57,990 bases of DNA from Bacillus subtilis (GTDB taxonomy: Bacteria > Bacillota > Bacilli > Bacillales > Bacillaceae_C). The stretch covers positions 1-57,990 of the forward strand of contig NZ_VTQV01000029.1 in NCBI RefSeq assembly GCF_008764245.1. The letters run 5' to 3'. The translations under genes were made by a program, and so were the position numbers. The notes below the pieces were generated by a model. It saw nothing but the letters and a program-made list of their open reading frames with translations, did not search any database and was not told the origin of the DNA. Of the stretch, positions 33,921 through 43,355 are shown one piece after another (within the stretch, counting starts at the first letter, position 1; each line of letters starts with the position of its first letter).

Positions 33921-36297
33921 AGGAAAGGATCAATACAGGCTAAAACTAAACTATCCGGCTTCATGGTGGAAAAATATGTGGAGAGAGGCTCTGCCTTCTG
34001 GAAACGGTAAGATCGGTGCAGCTGTTTATGGTGGAATTAAAGACGAAACGATCCTAATCAATCATGAGGAATTATGGCATTTAGGAAAAAAAGATGAAGT
34101 TCCTGATGTCAGACATACCCTTGCAGAAACAAGAAAATGGATGTCTCAGGGGAAGTATATGACTGCTAGTTGGAATTTAACGAATGCCTTAAAGGAAAAA
34201 GGGTATAAGACGCGTTTAGCTTCTAGGTTACCACTTGGCGCATTGAAGGTAACAATGCCATGTGAACATGCCTTTAAAAATTACGGAAGAGTACTTAATA
34301 TGGAAACAGGTGAGGTATCGGTCAAATGGAGGGATGGCCAGAAAATATATGAGAGAAAATTATTTGTCTCCAGAGCAGACGATCTCATTGCTTATGAAAT
34401 TACATCCAATCGCGCATCGATTCGGGCGGATGTTTATTTAGCTCTTCATGAGAGTGAGGGGGGGAAACTTTCAGACCGAGTCCCATTACTTGTTGAGAGT
34501 GCTGAGGGGAAAGTAAAAGCTCCATATTATTACTATGCAACCAAAAATGAGGACGGAACTGATCTTGGGGCTGTTCTGCGTGTCATTCCAACTAACGGTC
34601 AAATGAAAGAAGGACAAGGCTGCCTTCAACTTATAAATACAGGGAAAATTCTCATTTTGGTAAAAGTATTCGTCAAAGGGGAGCGCCAAAAGGATTGGAA
34701 AAGATTGACAGAGGAGTTAGCTAATATCGAGTCTAATTATCATAAACTACTTACTCGACATGTAGAACTTCATCGTCCTCTATTCCAATCTGCAAAAATT
34801 GAATTAACGGCTCATGATAATCCGCGATCAAATGAAGAGCTTCTTCTCGAAGCTTATAGTGGGGAAGCGCCGACTACTTTAATTGAAAAAATGTGGGCAT
34901 ATGGAAGATATTTATTTATTTCAGGAACTAGACCAAAAGGTCAGCCATTTGGCTTATATGGTCTGTGGTTTGGGGATTACCGATTAATGTGGGGCCATCA
35001 TATGGCGAATGAAAACATTCAAATGATGTACTGGCACAGTAATGTTGGTGGCTTAATCGAATTTACACCTGCTTTATTCGATTATTATGATCGGATGATG
35101 GAAGATTTTAGAAGAAATGCTCGTCATTTATATGGTTGCCGTGGAATTTTTATTCCAGCTGGAACGACCCCCGGTATTGGGGTTCCCAATCAGGTGGTAC
35201 CCGTTATTATGAATTGGACAGGTGCAGCGGGGTGGCTAGCAAAGCATTTCTATGACTATTTTTTATTTAGCGGTGACCAAGTCTTTTTAAAAGAGAAGGC
35301 CTTGCCCTTTATGCGAGAAGCGGCCCTGTTTTATGAGGATTTTCTTGTGCTTGGTGATGATGGATTTTATAAGATCTATCCATCAGTTTCACCAGAAAAC
35401 ACACCGGAAAATCATATGCCAAAAGACGGTCAACCACTGGCACATCCAATGCCAACAACGATTAATGCTACTGCTGATTTTGCGATCATAAAGGAGTTAT
35501 TATCCCATCTCATTGAAGGGAGTAGAATAGTTGGCGGGAAAGCATTAGATAAAATTGACCAGTGGGAAGCAATGTTAGCAAAAATTCCTGATTATCAAGT
35601 AAATGAAGATGGAGCGATTCGTGAATGGATGCACCCAGATTTTGCTGATCGTTATGAACATCGTCATTTGTCTCATATTTATCCGATTTTTCCAGGTCAA
35701 GAATTCACGCGGGAGGATAACCCTACCTTGTTTACGGCTTTTGAAACGGCTGTTAAACAGCGATTAATTGGTGCGCAAACAGGATGGTCGCTTGTCCATA
35801 TGTCCTCTATATACGCACGAATGGGAGATGGGGATAAAGCCCTTGAATGCTTAAATATTTTAGCACAATCCTGTCTAATGAATAATTTCTTTACCTTGCA
35901 TAATGATTGGCGAGATATGGGCATTTGTATGAACTCGCAAACGGCTCCGGTTCAATTGGACGCGAATTTAGGATGGATTAATGCAGTACAGGAAATGCTC
36001 ATTTATGTTTCTTCTTCGCTCGTAAAATTGTTACCCGCTCTTCCATCAAAATGGAAACAAGGTAAAGTGGAGAATCTTTGTTTTACAACAGGGAAAATAT
36101 CATTTTCTTGGGACCTAGAGGAAAAGCGGTTTTCCGGAAAAATAATGGCGCAAAGGGAAACAGCAATAAGAATTGTATTACCTGAATTTTGTCAGTATAA
36201 TTTCGAGAATCTTCATGCCAATATTAGAGTGATAGATTCTAATTGTTTGGATATTAAGTTAAGTAAAGCAGAAGTTTTGATATTGCAATCAGTATAA
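33913..36297 (+). CDS. Glycoside hydrolase family 95-like enzyme (alpha-L-fucosidase/galactosidase family)
   Basis: 794 residues, the usual GH95 length. The N-terminal domain has REALPSGNGKIGAAVYGG near residue 30. The catalytic barrel has NENIQMMYWHSNVGG near 370, and EHRHLSHIYPIFPG near 580 is the conserved HRHxSHLY block; the C-terminal beta domain follows. GH95 enzymes are inverting alpha-1,2-L-fucosidases or related L-galactosidases; the exact sugar cannot be told. There is no signal peptide, which suggests an intracellular oligosaccharide substrate. It is the last gene of the operon. Confidence 0.85.
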   Translation: MNEGKDQYRLKLNYPASWWKNMWREALPSGNGKIGAAVYGGIKDETILINHEELWHLGKKDEVPDVRHTLAETRKWMSQGKYMTASWNLTNALKEKGYKTRLASRLPLGALKVTMPCEHAFKNYGRVLNMETGEVSVKWRDGQKIYERKLFVSRADDLIAYEITSNRASIRADVYLALHESEGGKLSDRVPLLVESAEGKVKAPYYYYATKNEDGTDLGAVLRVIPTNGQMKEGQGCLQLINTGKILILVKVFVKGERQKDWKRLTEELANIESNYHKLLTRHVELHRPLFQSAKIELTAHDNPRSNEELLLEAYSGEAPTTLIEKMWAYGRYLFISGTRPKGQPFGLYGLWFGDYRLMWGHHMANENIQMMYWHSNVGGLIEFTPALFDYYDRMMEDFRRNARHLYGCRGIFIPAGTTPGIGVPNQVVPVIMNWTGAAGWLAKHFYDYFLFSGDQVFLKEKALPFMREAALFYEDFLVLGDDGFYKIYPSVSPENTPENHMPKDGQPLAHPMPTTINATADFAIIKELLSHLIEGSRIVGGKALDKIDQWEAMLAKIPDYQVNEDGAIREWMHPDFADRYEHRHLSHIYPIFPGQEFTREDNPTLFTAFETAVKQRLIGAQTGWSLVHMSSIYARMGDGDKALECLNILAQSCLMNNFFTLHNDWRDMGICMNSQTAPVQLDANLGWINAVQEMLIYVSSSLVKLLPALPSKWKQGKVENLCFTTGKISFSWDLEEKRFSGKIMAQRETAIRIVLPEFCQYNFENLHANIRVIDSNCLDIKLSKAEVLILQSV

Positions 36298-36378
36298 ATT
36301 CTAAAAGAATGTTAAAAAGCAAAGGAATAGAAAAAGAAGGGCAATATTTATTGAATGATTTATTTTGAACAAATAATG

Positions 36379-36404
36379 TGGAGCAATGTGAAGCTCCTTT
36401 TATT
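36379..36404 (+). terminator. Probable terminator of the glycoside operon
   Basis: GGAGC pairs with GCTCC around AATGTGAA and leads into CTTTTATTATACTTTTT. Confidence 0.55.
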
Positions 36405-36412
36405 ATACTTTT

Positions 36413-36426
36413 TGTAAGCGCTTTAT
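36413..36426 (+). promoter_or_regulatory. cre-like site before the solute-binding protein
   Basis: TGTAAGCGCTTTAT matches 12 of 14 cre positions, missing only the final CA. It sits 24 bases before the lipoprotein gene start, where CcpA would block transcription. Confidence 0.55.
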
Positions 36427-36449
36427 AAGAATGAAGGGGTGGTCAATGA

Positions 36450-37817
36450 ATGAAAAGTTGGACAAAAAATGGATTTATCTTGTTGTCAATACTTTTTTCT
36501 CTATTTTTAGTTGCTGGTTGTTCATCTTCAGGAAGCAGCAAAGAGTCGGCACCTTCCGACCAATCTACTGGTAGTGATCAAGGACAAGATCAACAGGAAG
36601 AAAAAGCGGACGAATTAGAACCAGTCACTCTACTAATGATGACACACTGGGGAGATGAGCAATTTGAGACGTACTTTAAAGAACCTGTAGAGGCCAAATT
36701 TGATCACATTACATTAGAACATGTGCAATCACGCTGGGATGAAATTGAGGAGAATGTGTTTGCTAAGCAGCTTTATCCTGATTTAATTATGACGAGTGTA
36801 AGTGCCGAATATCTAGAGATGGATTTATTACTTGATCTTACACCATATATTGAAGAAACCAACTTTGATTTAGATCGACTAGAACCAAGCATCTTAAACT
36901 ATTTAAAGGATCAATCAAATGAAGGAGAATTAAATGGGCTTCCACTTATCCGTCCAGAGTATGCGCTTGTTTATAACCCTGATATATTTGATTTATTTGG
37001 GGTTGACTATCCAACAAATGATATGACTTGGGATGAGGTAATTGAGCTTGCTCGTAAAGTAACTGGGGATATGGGCGGCGTGCACTATCGTGGACTACAT
37101 CCAGGTAACTTTGACTTTATGATGAGACAAACTGAAACTCCAAAACTAGTGGATCCAGATACTCATGAACCGATTATTGATAAAAATGATGCATTCAAAA
37201 TATATTTACAACGGTTAGAAGAAATATATAGCATCCCAGGTAATTCTTTTGATTCCGTGGAAGACATGAAAGATGTTAGAGGCGTGGACCTAATGAGAAA
37301 AGGACAACTTGCCATGGCGGCAGACCGAGCATTTGCAGGTGCTTATGTAGGGGCAGCTGTCGAGAATGGATTGAATTTTGACTTTGTCACGTATCCGCGC
37401 TGGGGAGGAGAGTTTGGTGATTATGGACCGAATGAACCCGGGAATGGAATTGTGGCAACGACAACCTCAAAACATCCTAGAGAAGCCTTCCGTGTAATAG
37501 AGTACTTATTAAGTGATGAATATCAAATGATCAAGTCTGAAAATGGGGATCTTCCCTCAGTCGTAACACCTGAGGTACGTGAGGCATTCATGAAAGGGCA
37601 TGAACATTATGAAGATATATTAAAGGATAAAAACTTAGCAGCCATTACGGATGCAAACCCCGCCCCTCTACCGCGGATTTCTCAATATGAAAGTGAGATT
37701 ATGGAAGGAGTCGATTATCGAGAGGGTATCTTTGAAGGAAAAGATATTAATACAATTATTCGAGAGATGCAAGATAAAGCCGAAGGAAACGCGAAAAGCG
37801 TATTATCTAAAAACTAA
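36450..37817 (+). CDS. Extracellular solute-binding lipoprotein (family 1, sugar ABC type)
   Basis: 455 residues. The lipobox LFLVAGCSSS puts the lipid Cys at residue 24, followed by a Ser/Gln/Glu linker. The binding domain resembles family 1 sugar-binding proteins (PVTLLMMTHWGDEQFETYF, then LNGLPLIRPEYALVYNPDIF and the late TTSKHPREAFRVIEYL). It would deliver an oligosaccharide to an ABC importer, but no permease or ATPase gene follows: the next gene is on the other strand. GGGGTGG precedes the ATG. Confidence 0.88.
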   Translation: MKSWTKNGFILLSILFSLFLVAGCSSSGSSKESAPSDQSTGSDQGQDQQEEKADELEPVTLLMMTHWGDEQFETYFKEPVEAKFDHITLEHVQSRWDEIEENVFAKQLYPDLIMTSVSAEYLEMDLLLDLTPYIEETNFDLDRLEPSILNYLKDQSNEGELNGLPLIRPEYALVYNPDIFDLFGVDYPTNDMTWDEVIELARKVTGDMGGVHYRGLHPGNFDFMMRQTETPKLVDPDTHEPIIDKNDAFKIYLQRLEEIYSIPGNSFDSVEDMKDVRGVDLMRKGQLAMAADRAFAGAYVGAAVENGLNFDFVTYPRWGGEFGDYGPNEPGNGIVATTTSKHPREAFRVIEYLLSDEYQMIKSENGDLPSVVTPEVREAFMKGHEHYEDILKDKNLAAITDANPAPLPRISQYESEIMEGVDYREGIFEGKDINTIIREMQDKAEGNAKSVLSKN

Positions 37818-37832
37818 ATTACCATATGACTG

Positions 37833-37869
37833 TCAACGTCAGGGGAAAATGTCCCTGCCGTTGATTTTT
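37833..37869. terminator. Terminator between solute-binding protein and ypuF
   Basis: TCAACGTCAGGG pairs with CCCTGCCGTTGA (one mismatch) and ends in TTTTT. It lies between convergent genes. Confidence 0.8.
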
Positions 37870-37886
37870 GCTTAAAAGGAATATTT

Positions 37887-38387
37887 TTAGAAAGAAACTA
37901 TATCTACTTTTATTTTGTTTCGAGATCTCCGCCAATTATGCTTCTTTAAAATTTGTACAGGTGTGTTTATATCGGCATTTCCCCAGCTCATTCCCTGTTT
38001 TCGGCAATAGGATTGGCACAAAGTATATAATTTTTTATCTTTAATGGGGAAATTTATCGCCTTGTAGGGACACTGTTTACTCATTATTTGCTGGCTTTCA
38101 ATTAATATTTTGATGAACTCTGGATAGTGAATGCCTAGTTGGTCGATCTCTACTTGTTTGTCTTTTAATAAACGGATGGCTTTATTCATTAATTTAACAG
38201 CACCCTTTCTATTCCCATACCGATAATGGTAATAACTAACAGCTACCTGAATGAAGCCGACCCAAATTGAACTTCGCTCCATTCCGTGATCCTTCCAGTA
38301 CTCCTCTAGAACTTCATGACATTCAAAATAATCTCGATCTGCATGGAAATGGTACAGATATTTTATATAGGATAATGGAAAGTCCAA
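37887..38387 (-). CDS. ypuF: DUF309 protein (YpuF)
   Basis: 166 residues. The DUF309 signature is FHADRDYFECHEVLEEYWK near residue 14, followed by SIWVGFIQVAVSYYHYRYGN, a helical bundle with conserved His/Glu/Cys. The function is unknown. The TTG start at 38387 is preceded by AAAGGAG. In B. subtilis ypuF lies between the riboflavin operon and scpA, and here it again precedes scpA but is on the opposite strand. Confidence 0.85.
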   Translation of the reverse strand: MDFPLSYIKYLYHFHADRDYFECHEVLEEYWKDHGMERSSIWVGFIQVAVSYYHYRYGNRKGAVKLMNKAIRLLKDKQVEIDQLGIHYPEFIKILIESQQIMSKQCPYKAINFPIKDKKLYTLCQSYCRKQGMSWGNADINTPVQILKKHNWRRSRNKIKVDIVSF

Positions 38388-38560
38388 AACGATCGTCTCC
38401 TTTCGATTATATAACGTGTTTTATAATAATGGATAATTGCTTTTAAATATAGTTTAACATTGGGAGAAAAACAAAAGTAGAGAATCTTGTTTTTTCCACT
38501 ATCACTGTTATATGATAAGAAAGAAAATCAAGAAAAAAAGTGACTAAATTTGGTGATAGA

Positions 38561-39319
38561 ATGGAGTATCAAGTAAAATTAGAGAAGTTTGAGGGGCCGC
38601 TTGACCTTCTTTTACATTTAATTAATCGATTGGAAATAGACATTTATGATATTCCTATGGCCGAAATTACTGAACAATACCTAGCATATGTACACACTAT
38701 GCAGGAATTGGAATTAGATGACGCTAGTGAGTATTTAGTGATGGCGGCAACGATGCTTTCGATTAAGAGTAATATGCTTTTGCCCAATCATGATCAACCT
38801 GAAGAAGATTACATATACGAAGATGAAGACCCACGTGATGAATTAGTGGAACAGCTAATCGAATATAAGAAGTTTAAAGAGGCATCTGTTACATTAAAAA
38901 ACAAGGAAGCTGATCGAAGCCTTATGTATACAAAGCCACCTTGTGACTTATCGGAATATACGGGTGAGGTAGGTACAGAACCAATCTTGGGGGATGTGAC
39001 TTTAGCAGATATGCTTGGTGCGTATCATAAATTGATACGTAGAAAAAAATTGCAAAAGCCACTGCAAACGAAAATTAGTTATCAGGAAATATCGATTGAG
39101 GATAGAATGACTGAAGTTTTACAACAATTATCAACGCAAGCGAATCGCATTAGTTTTTACGAGTTTTTCCCATATGAAGATAAAGAGCATGTGGTGATTA
39201 CTTTCCTGGCCATGTTGGAATTAATGAAGCGCAATGAAATTATTGTGGAACAAACAAATATGTTCGGTGATATTTTTCTATCCTTGCGAAAGGAGCTTGT
39301 CGCTAGTGGAGGAAGATAA
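38561..39319 (+). CDS. scpA: Segregation and condensation protein A
   Basis: 252 residues. The kleisin N-terminus EYQVKLEKFEGPLDLLLHLI is followed by IDIYDIPMAEITEQYL, and the C-terminal winged helix ends ITFLAMLELMKRNEI. With ScpB and Smc it forms the bacterial condensin that loads at parS and organises the chromosome. GGTGAT lies before the ATG at 38561; the frame from 38540 adds seven unlikely residues. It overlaps scpB by 14 bases. Confidence 0.96.
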   Translation: MEYQVKLEKFEGPLDLLLHLINRLEIDIYDIPMAEITEQYLAYVHTMQELELDDASEYLVMAATMLSIKSNMLLPNHDQPEEDYIYEDEDPRDELVEQLIEYKKFKEASVTLKNKEADRSLMYTKPPCDLSEYTGEVGTEPILGDVTLADMLGAYHKLIRRKKLQKPLQTKISYQEISIEDRMTEVLQQLSTQANRISFYEFFPYEDKEHVVITFLAMLELMKRNEIIVEQTNMFGDIFLSLRKELVASGGR

Positions 39320-39893
39320 ACAGTTGGGAATCATTGAAAGCCTGTTGTTTGCCGCGGGGGATGAAGGATTGTCGGTCAAACAGATTGGGGAAGCCATGGG
39401 GATATCAGAGGAAAAGGCTCTCCAATTATTGGAAATTCTTAAGAATAGGTATGAGGAAGATGTGGCAAGAGGAGTGACCATTGTTGCCTTTGCAGAAACA
39501 TACCAACTCGCGACCAAAAAGGAGTTCTCTGATTACCTAAAAAAACTTGTTGAGAGTCCTAGTAGCTCTTCTCTCTCTCAAGCAGGTCTTGAAACATTGG
39601 CGATCATTGCCTATAAACAACCTATTACAAGGGTTGAAATCGAAGTGATTCGCGGAGTGAAAACAGAAAGACCGATTCAAACGTTAGTTTCTAAGGGACT
39701 GATAAAGGAAGTGGGGAGAGCAGAAGGAACAGGAAGGGCCAAATTATACGGAACAACCAGTGAGTTTCTAGATTATTTTGGACTAAAGGACCTTCAAGAA
39801 TTACCTGAACTTGAGGAAATCTCGAATGATAGCCCTGCTGAGGAAGATGAAGCGGATTTATTTTTTTCATCCTTTAAAGAGCAAACAGAATAG
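39306..39893 (+). CDS. scpB: Segregation and condensation protein B
   Basis: 195 residues with two winged-helix domains; landmarks are IIESLLFAAGDEGLS, LSQAGLETLAIIAYKQPITR near residue 100 and RGVKTERPIQTL. It bridges ScpA. AAAGGAG at 39289-39295 points to the GTG at 39306; the frame from 39234 would run through scpA coding sequence. The C-terminus is acidic. A terminator follows. Confidence 0.95.
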   Translation: MEEDKQLGIIESLLFAAGDEGLSVKQIGEAMGISEEKALQLLEILKNRYEEDVARGVTIVAFAETYQLATKKEFSDYLKKLVESPSSSSLSQAGLETLAIIAYKQPITRVEIEVIRGVKTERPIQTLVSKGLIKEVGRAEGTGRAKLYGTTSEFLDYFGLKDLQELPELEEISNDSPAEEDEADLFFSSFKEQTE

Positions 39894-39901
39894 ACGACGA
39901 C

Positions 39902-39932
39902 AAAAAACTGTTGATATATCAGCAGTTTTTTT
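39902..39932 (+). terminator. Terminator of scpAB
   Basis: AAAAACTG and CAGTTTTT flank TGATATATCA, forming one continuous stem with a T-run. Confidence 0.85.
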
Positions 39933-39995
39933 ATGTCTAAAAATATAGGAATTTCCCCAAGAAAATTTCTGTATAAACGATTTTCCTTATTTTTA

Positions 39996-40023
39996 TCATA
40001 TCAAAAAACAAAGGGCATAAACT
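39996..40023 (+). promoter_or_regulatory. Possible sigma-E promoter of dacB
   Basis: TCATATC (39996-40002), 13-base gap, CATAAACT (40016-40023), close to the sigma-E pattern. dacB is a sigma-E gene in B. subtilis. The leader would be about 120 bases. Confidence 0.5.
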
Positions 40024-40149
40024 TGTACAAATAGAATCAACGTGTAAACAAGGGACATTCAAAAAAAGAATGAAGTTCGCTGTAAATGCAGTGAAGGACC
40101 ATTTCTAAATATTGAAAAATGGTTAGGTCAAGTATTGGGGAGCGAGTGA

Positions 40150-41277
40150 ATGAAAGCTAGAAAACGTATATTAGTAGCCATTGTCTGGGTCATGATTTTG
40201 CAGGTAGGTATGCTTCCGAAAAAGGCTGGAGCTGTTTCGGTAAGTGCCTCTGCGGCGATTTTAATGGAACAAGAAACAGGACGAGTTTTATATGATCACG
40301 ATGCTGACGAAATCCATCGCATTGCCTCTATTACAAAGGTAATGACCGCTATTTTGGCGATAGAATCAGGAAAAATGGATGAAATGACGACTGTTAGTAA
40401 AAGAGCTGTATATACAGAAGGCTCCTCAATTTATTTACAACAAGGAGAAAAAATTAAATTAGAGGACCTTGTTTATGGATTAATGTTGCGCTCGGGAAAT
40501 GATGCAGCAACCGCCATTGCAGAGCATGTCGGAGGGAGTGTCGAGGGATTTGTTTTTCTAATGAATCAAAAAGCTGCGGAGATCGGCATGACCCATACTG
40601 TATTTGCGAACCCACATGGATTAGATGATCATGAAGAACATTACTCAACGGCCTACGATATGGCCTTACTAACCCGCTATACAATGATGAATCCAAAATT
40701 CCAGGAAATTTCAGGTACAAAATCATATACCCTCACAAGGGAAAATGGCACACATAAATGGAGAAATAAAAACCGGCTGTTAACAGAGAAATATGAGTAT
40801 TGCACCGGTGGGAAAACAGGCTTTACGAAAAGGGCGGGACGGACATTAATTACGACAGCTTCTAAGGATGGTAAGGATTTAATTGCCGTGACATTAAATG
40901 CCCCAGATGATTGGACAGATCATATTTCTATGTATGAGTATGGTTTTAAAACGTATTCGCAAAAAACGATTTTGCCGAAAGGTTCTCTCGCTTTAAATAT
41001 AGAGGGAATGGAAGGGAAAAAATTTATCCTCCAAGATTCGATCGTTTACCCTTTATCTGAGGAAGAGGTAGATGAAGTGAGAATGGAATATAAACTGTTG
41101 CCGGCAAATCAATTAAAAACATTACAAAAGGGAAAAGCCGGTGTCGCAATTATGTATTTGCAAGATAAACCTGTAATAAAAGAAACGATTTACTTAGAAG
41201 AAGAAAATCGTAAGAATGAAAATTGGTGGGATCATTTTAAAAATCTAATGTTTAGTAGGGCAGATGCACATGATTAA
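40150..41277 (+). CDS. dacB: D-alanyl-D-alanine carboxypeptidase DacB (PBP5*)
   Basis: 375 residues. A signal peptide ends near residue 28 (KKAGA). The SxxK motif is at 60-63 (SITK), SGN lies near 117 and KTGFTKRAGRT near 222, followed by a beta-rich C-terminus and an amphipathic end. It removes terminal D-Ala in spore cortex synthesis from the mother cell. GGGGAG lies before the ATG. It is first of dacB-spmA-spmB, overlapping spmA. Confidence 0.93.
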   Translation: MKARKRILVAIVWVMILQVGMLPKKAGAVSVSASAAILMEQETGRVLYDHDADEIHRIASITKVMTAILAIESGKMDEMTTVSKRAVYTEGSSIYLQQGEKIKLEDLVYGLMLRSGNDAATAIAEHVGGSVEGFVFLMNQKAAEIGMTHTVFANPHGLDDHEEHYSTAYDMALLTRYTMMNPKFQEISGTKSYTLTRENGTHKWRNKNRLLTEKYEYCTGGKTGFTKRAGRTLITTASKDGKDLIAVTLNAPDDWTDHISMYEYGFKTYSQKTILPKGSLALNIEGMEGKKFILQDSIVYPLSEEEVDEVRMEYKLLPANQLKTLQKGKAGVAIMYLQDKPVIKETIYLEEENRKNENWWDHFKNLMFSRADAHD

Positions 41278-41866
41278 TTATATATGGATTGTGATGACAT
41301 TAATTGGATTAGTCTTCGCCGCGATCAACGGAACGATGAAGGAAGTTAATGAAGCAATTTTTCAATCTGCAAATGAAGCAGTTACGATCTGTATAGGCCT
41401 AATTAGCGTCCTAGTATTTTGGCTAGGAATGATGAGGATTGCACAGGAAAGTGGGTTGTTAGATAAACTGTCAGCTTTATTTAAACCGATTGTATTAAAA
41501 CTTTTCCCTGAAATTCCTCCAGATCATCCCGCGGCGGCTTATATCTTATCGAATATTATTGCGAATATGTTAGGGTTGGGCAATGCAGCGACACCTTTGG
41601 GAATAAAAGCAATGGAGCAGTTAAAGGAACTCAACGGGGGAAAGGACACGGCTAGTCGATCGATGATTACCTTTCTCGCCTTAAATACATCCGGTTTAAC
41701 CCTAATTCCTACAACGGTTATTTCGATCCGTATGAACTATGACTCTGCAAATCCAACAGAAATTGTTGGGCCGACCCTAATGGCAACAATTTGTGCGACG
41801 GCCGTAGCGATTATCGCAGATCGCTATTTTTATAGACGTCGAACCAGAAAGGGCGTGAAGAAGTAA
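41270..41866 (+). CDS. spmA: Spore maturation protein A
   Basis: 198 residues, nucleoside recognition (Gate) domain membrane protein: WIVMTLIGLVFAAINGTM at the start, ISVLVFWLGMMRIAQESGLL, then NMLGLGNAATPLGIKAM near residue 95, where the family's conserved asparagines sit. SpmA and SpmB are needed for full dehydration of the spore core. The start is the ATG at 41270 or the one two codons earlier at 41264; both lie inside the end of dacB. Confidence 0.93.
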   Translation: MINYIWIVMTLIGLVFAAINGTMKEVNEAIFQSANEAVTICIGLISVLVFWLGMMRIAQESGLLDKLSALFKPIVLKLFPEIPPDHPAAAYILSNIIANMLGLGNAATPLGIKAMEQLKELNGGKDTASRSMITFLALNTSGLTLIPTTVISIRMNYDSANPTEIVGPTLMATICATAVAIIADRYFYRRRTRKGVKK

Positions 41867-42403
41867 ATGATGCAAATCATTTCTGCCGTGTCCTTATGGA
41901 TCATTCCGCTGATGATTGCCATCATTCTGGTCCATAGCCTTTGGAAGAAAAAACCAGCCTATGAAAATTTCGTGGAGGGTGGGAAAGAAGGGATCAAGAT
42001 TGCGATTTCTATCATTCCCTTTTTAATTGGTATGTTGGTCGCCATTACTATTTTTCGGGCATCAGGAGCTCTTGGTTTCTTTATTCAGCTAATTCGTCCA
42101 GTACTAGATTTAATCGGTGTTCCAGCAGAAATTGTTCCCTTGGCCTTTATTCGTCCAATCTCTGGTAATGCTGCATTGGGGTTAATAACAGATATGATTT
42201 CTGTCCATGGTCCTGATTCACTTTTAGGTAGGATGGCATCTATTTTACAAGGAAGTACAGACACGACTTTTTATGTGTTAACGGTCTATTTTGGCGCTGT
42301 TGGCATTAAAAAAATGGGAGATTCTTTAAAAGTAGGTTTACTAGCTGATTTAGCCGGTATATCCGCAGCCATTCTAATTGCAACAATCATGTTCAGTTCA
42401 TAA
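41867..42403 (+). CDS. spmB: Spore maturation protein B
   Basis: 178 residues, a second Gate-domain membrane protein: FVEGGKEGIKIAISIIPFLIGML near residue 35 and FIRPISGNAALGLITDMI near 100, and a late STDTTFYVLTVYFGAVGI. It is the partner of SpmA. The start follows the spmA stop without a gap. The 3' end is part of a terminator stem. Confidence 0.94.
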   Translation: MMQIISAVSLWIIPLMIAIILVHSLWKKKPAYENFVEGGKEGIKIAISIIPFLIGMLVAITIFRASGALGFFIQLIRPVLDLIGVPAEIVPLAFIRPISGNAALGLITDMISVHGPDSLLGRMASILQGSTDTTFYVLTVYFGAVGIKKMGDSLKVGLLADLAGISAAILIATIMFSS

Positions 42404-42428
42404 ACTGGACATGATTGTTGTTTTTTTT
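42382..42428 (+). terminator. Terminator of dacB-spmAB
   Basis: AACAATCATGTTCAGT pairs with ACTGGACATGATTGTT (one mismatch) before eight T. The stop of spmB is in the loop. Confidence 0.9.
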
Positions 42429-42509
42429 GACTGTAATCGGTTCTCTTTCTTTGAATTTTAGGGTATATGTGTAATAATTCTTACAGAAAAGCCACGAGGT
42501 GAAGAAAAA

Positions 42510-43247
42510 ATGGAACGATTGCAGAAAGTAATAGCTCACGCTGGTATTGCTTCAAGAAGAAAGGCAGAAGAGCTTATTTTAAATGGACGAGTAAAGGTAA
42601 ATGGGAAAACCATCAAAGAGTTAGGCACGAAAGTTTCTACTACGGACAAAATTGAGGTGGATGAGGTCCCAGTTGTACAAGAAGAAAAAAAGTATTTTCT
42701 TCTCTATAAACCACGCGGAGTGATTTCCGCCGTTTCAGATGATAAAGGAAGGAAAGTGGTGACGGATTTTTTTCCAAATATAGAAGAAAGAATTTATCCT
42801 GTTGGTCGACTTGATTACGATACCTCTGGATTGTTAATCCTAACAAATGATGGAGAGTTTTCAAATTTGCTTGCCCATCCTCGTTATGGAGTAAAAAAGG
42901 TGTACATTGCAAAGGTGAAAGGAATCCCAGCGAAAGAAGCTTTAAAAAAGCTAGAGAGAGGAATCCATTTAGAAGACGGAAAAACAGCTCCAGCAAAAGT
43001 GAATTTAACTTCTTTGGATAAGCGGAAGGGAACGGCTATTATCGAAGTTACTTTGCATGAAGGCAGAAATCGGCAGGTTCGGAGAATGTTGGAAGCCATT
43101 GGCCACCCAGTCATGAAATTAAAAAGGGAACAATATGGTTCTCTGAACTTACATGGATTGAATGCAGGTGAATCAAGAGAATTAACCTTGCACGAAGTAA
43201 AACATTTGCGTACATTGGCGCAAACTGGGAAAATTGGCCACATCTAA
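42510..43247 (+). CDS. rluB: 23S rRNA pseudouridine synthase RluB
   Basis: 245 residues. The S4-like N-terminal domain reads MERLQKVIAHAGIASRRKAE, and the catalytic aspartate is in VGRLDYDTSGLL at residue 102; the C-terminal LHEGRNRQVRRMLEAIGHPV is typical of the RsuA/RluB/E/F family. It modifies helix 89 of 23S rRNA. Position before resA matches ypuL. GAGGTG precedes the ATG. Confidence 0.94.
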   Translation: MERLQKVIAHAGIASRRKAEELILNGRVKVNGKTIKELGTKVSTTDKIEVDEVPVVQEEKKYFLLYKPRGVISAVSDDKGRKVVTDFFPNIEERIYPVGRLDYDTSGLLILTNDGEFSNLLAHPRYGVKKVYIAKVKGIPAKEALKKLERGIHLEDGKTAPAKVNLTSLDKRKGTAIIEVTLHEGRNRQVRRMLEAIGHPVMKLKREQYGSLNLHGLNAGESRELTLHEVKHLRTLAQTGKIGHI

Positions 43248-43355
43248 AATACGAGTTCAAACTATTAAGGGAAGTTTCACATAAACTTCAAAACCATTGA
43301 CATTGCTAGTAAAAACTAAGGTGTATAATTGTGGTGGCAAGGAGGGAGAAGAAAG

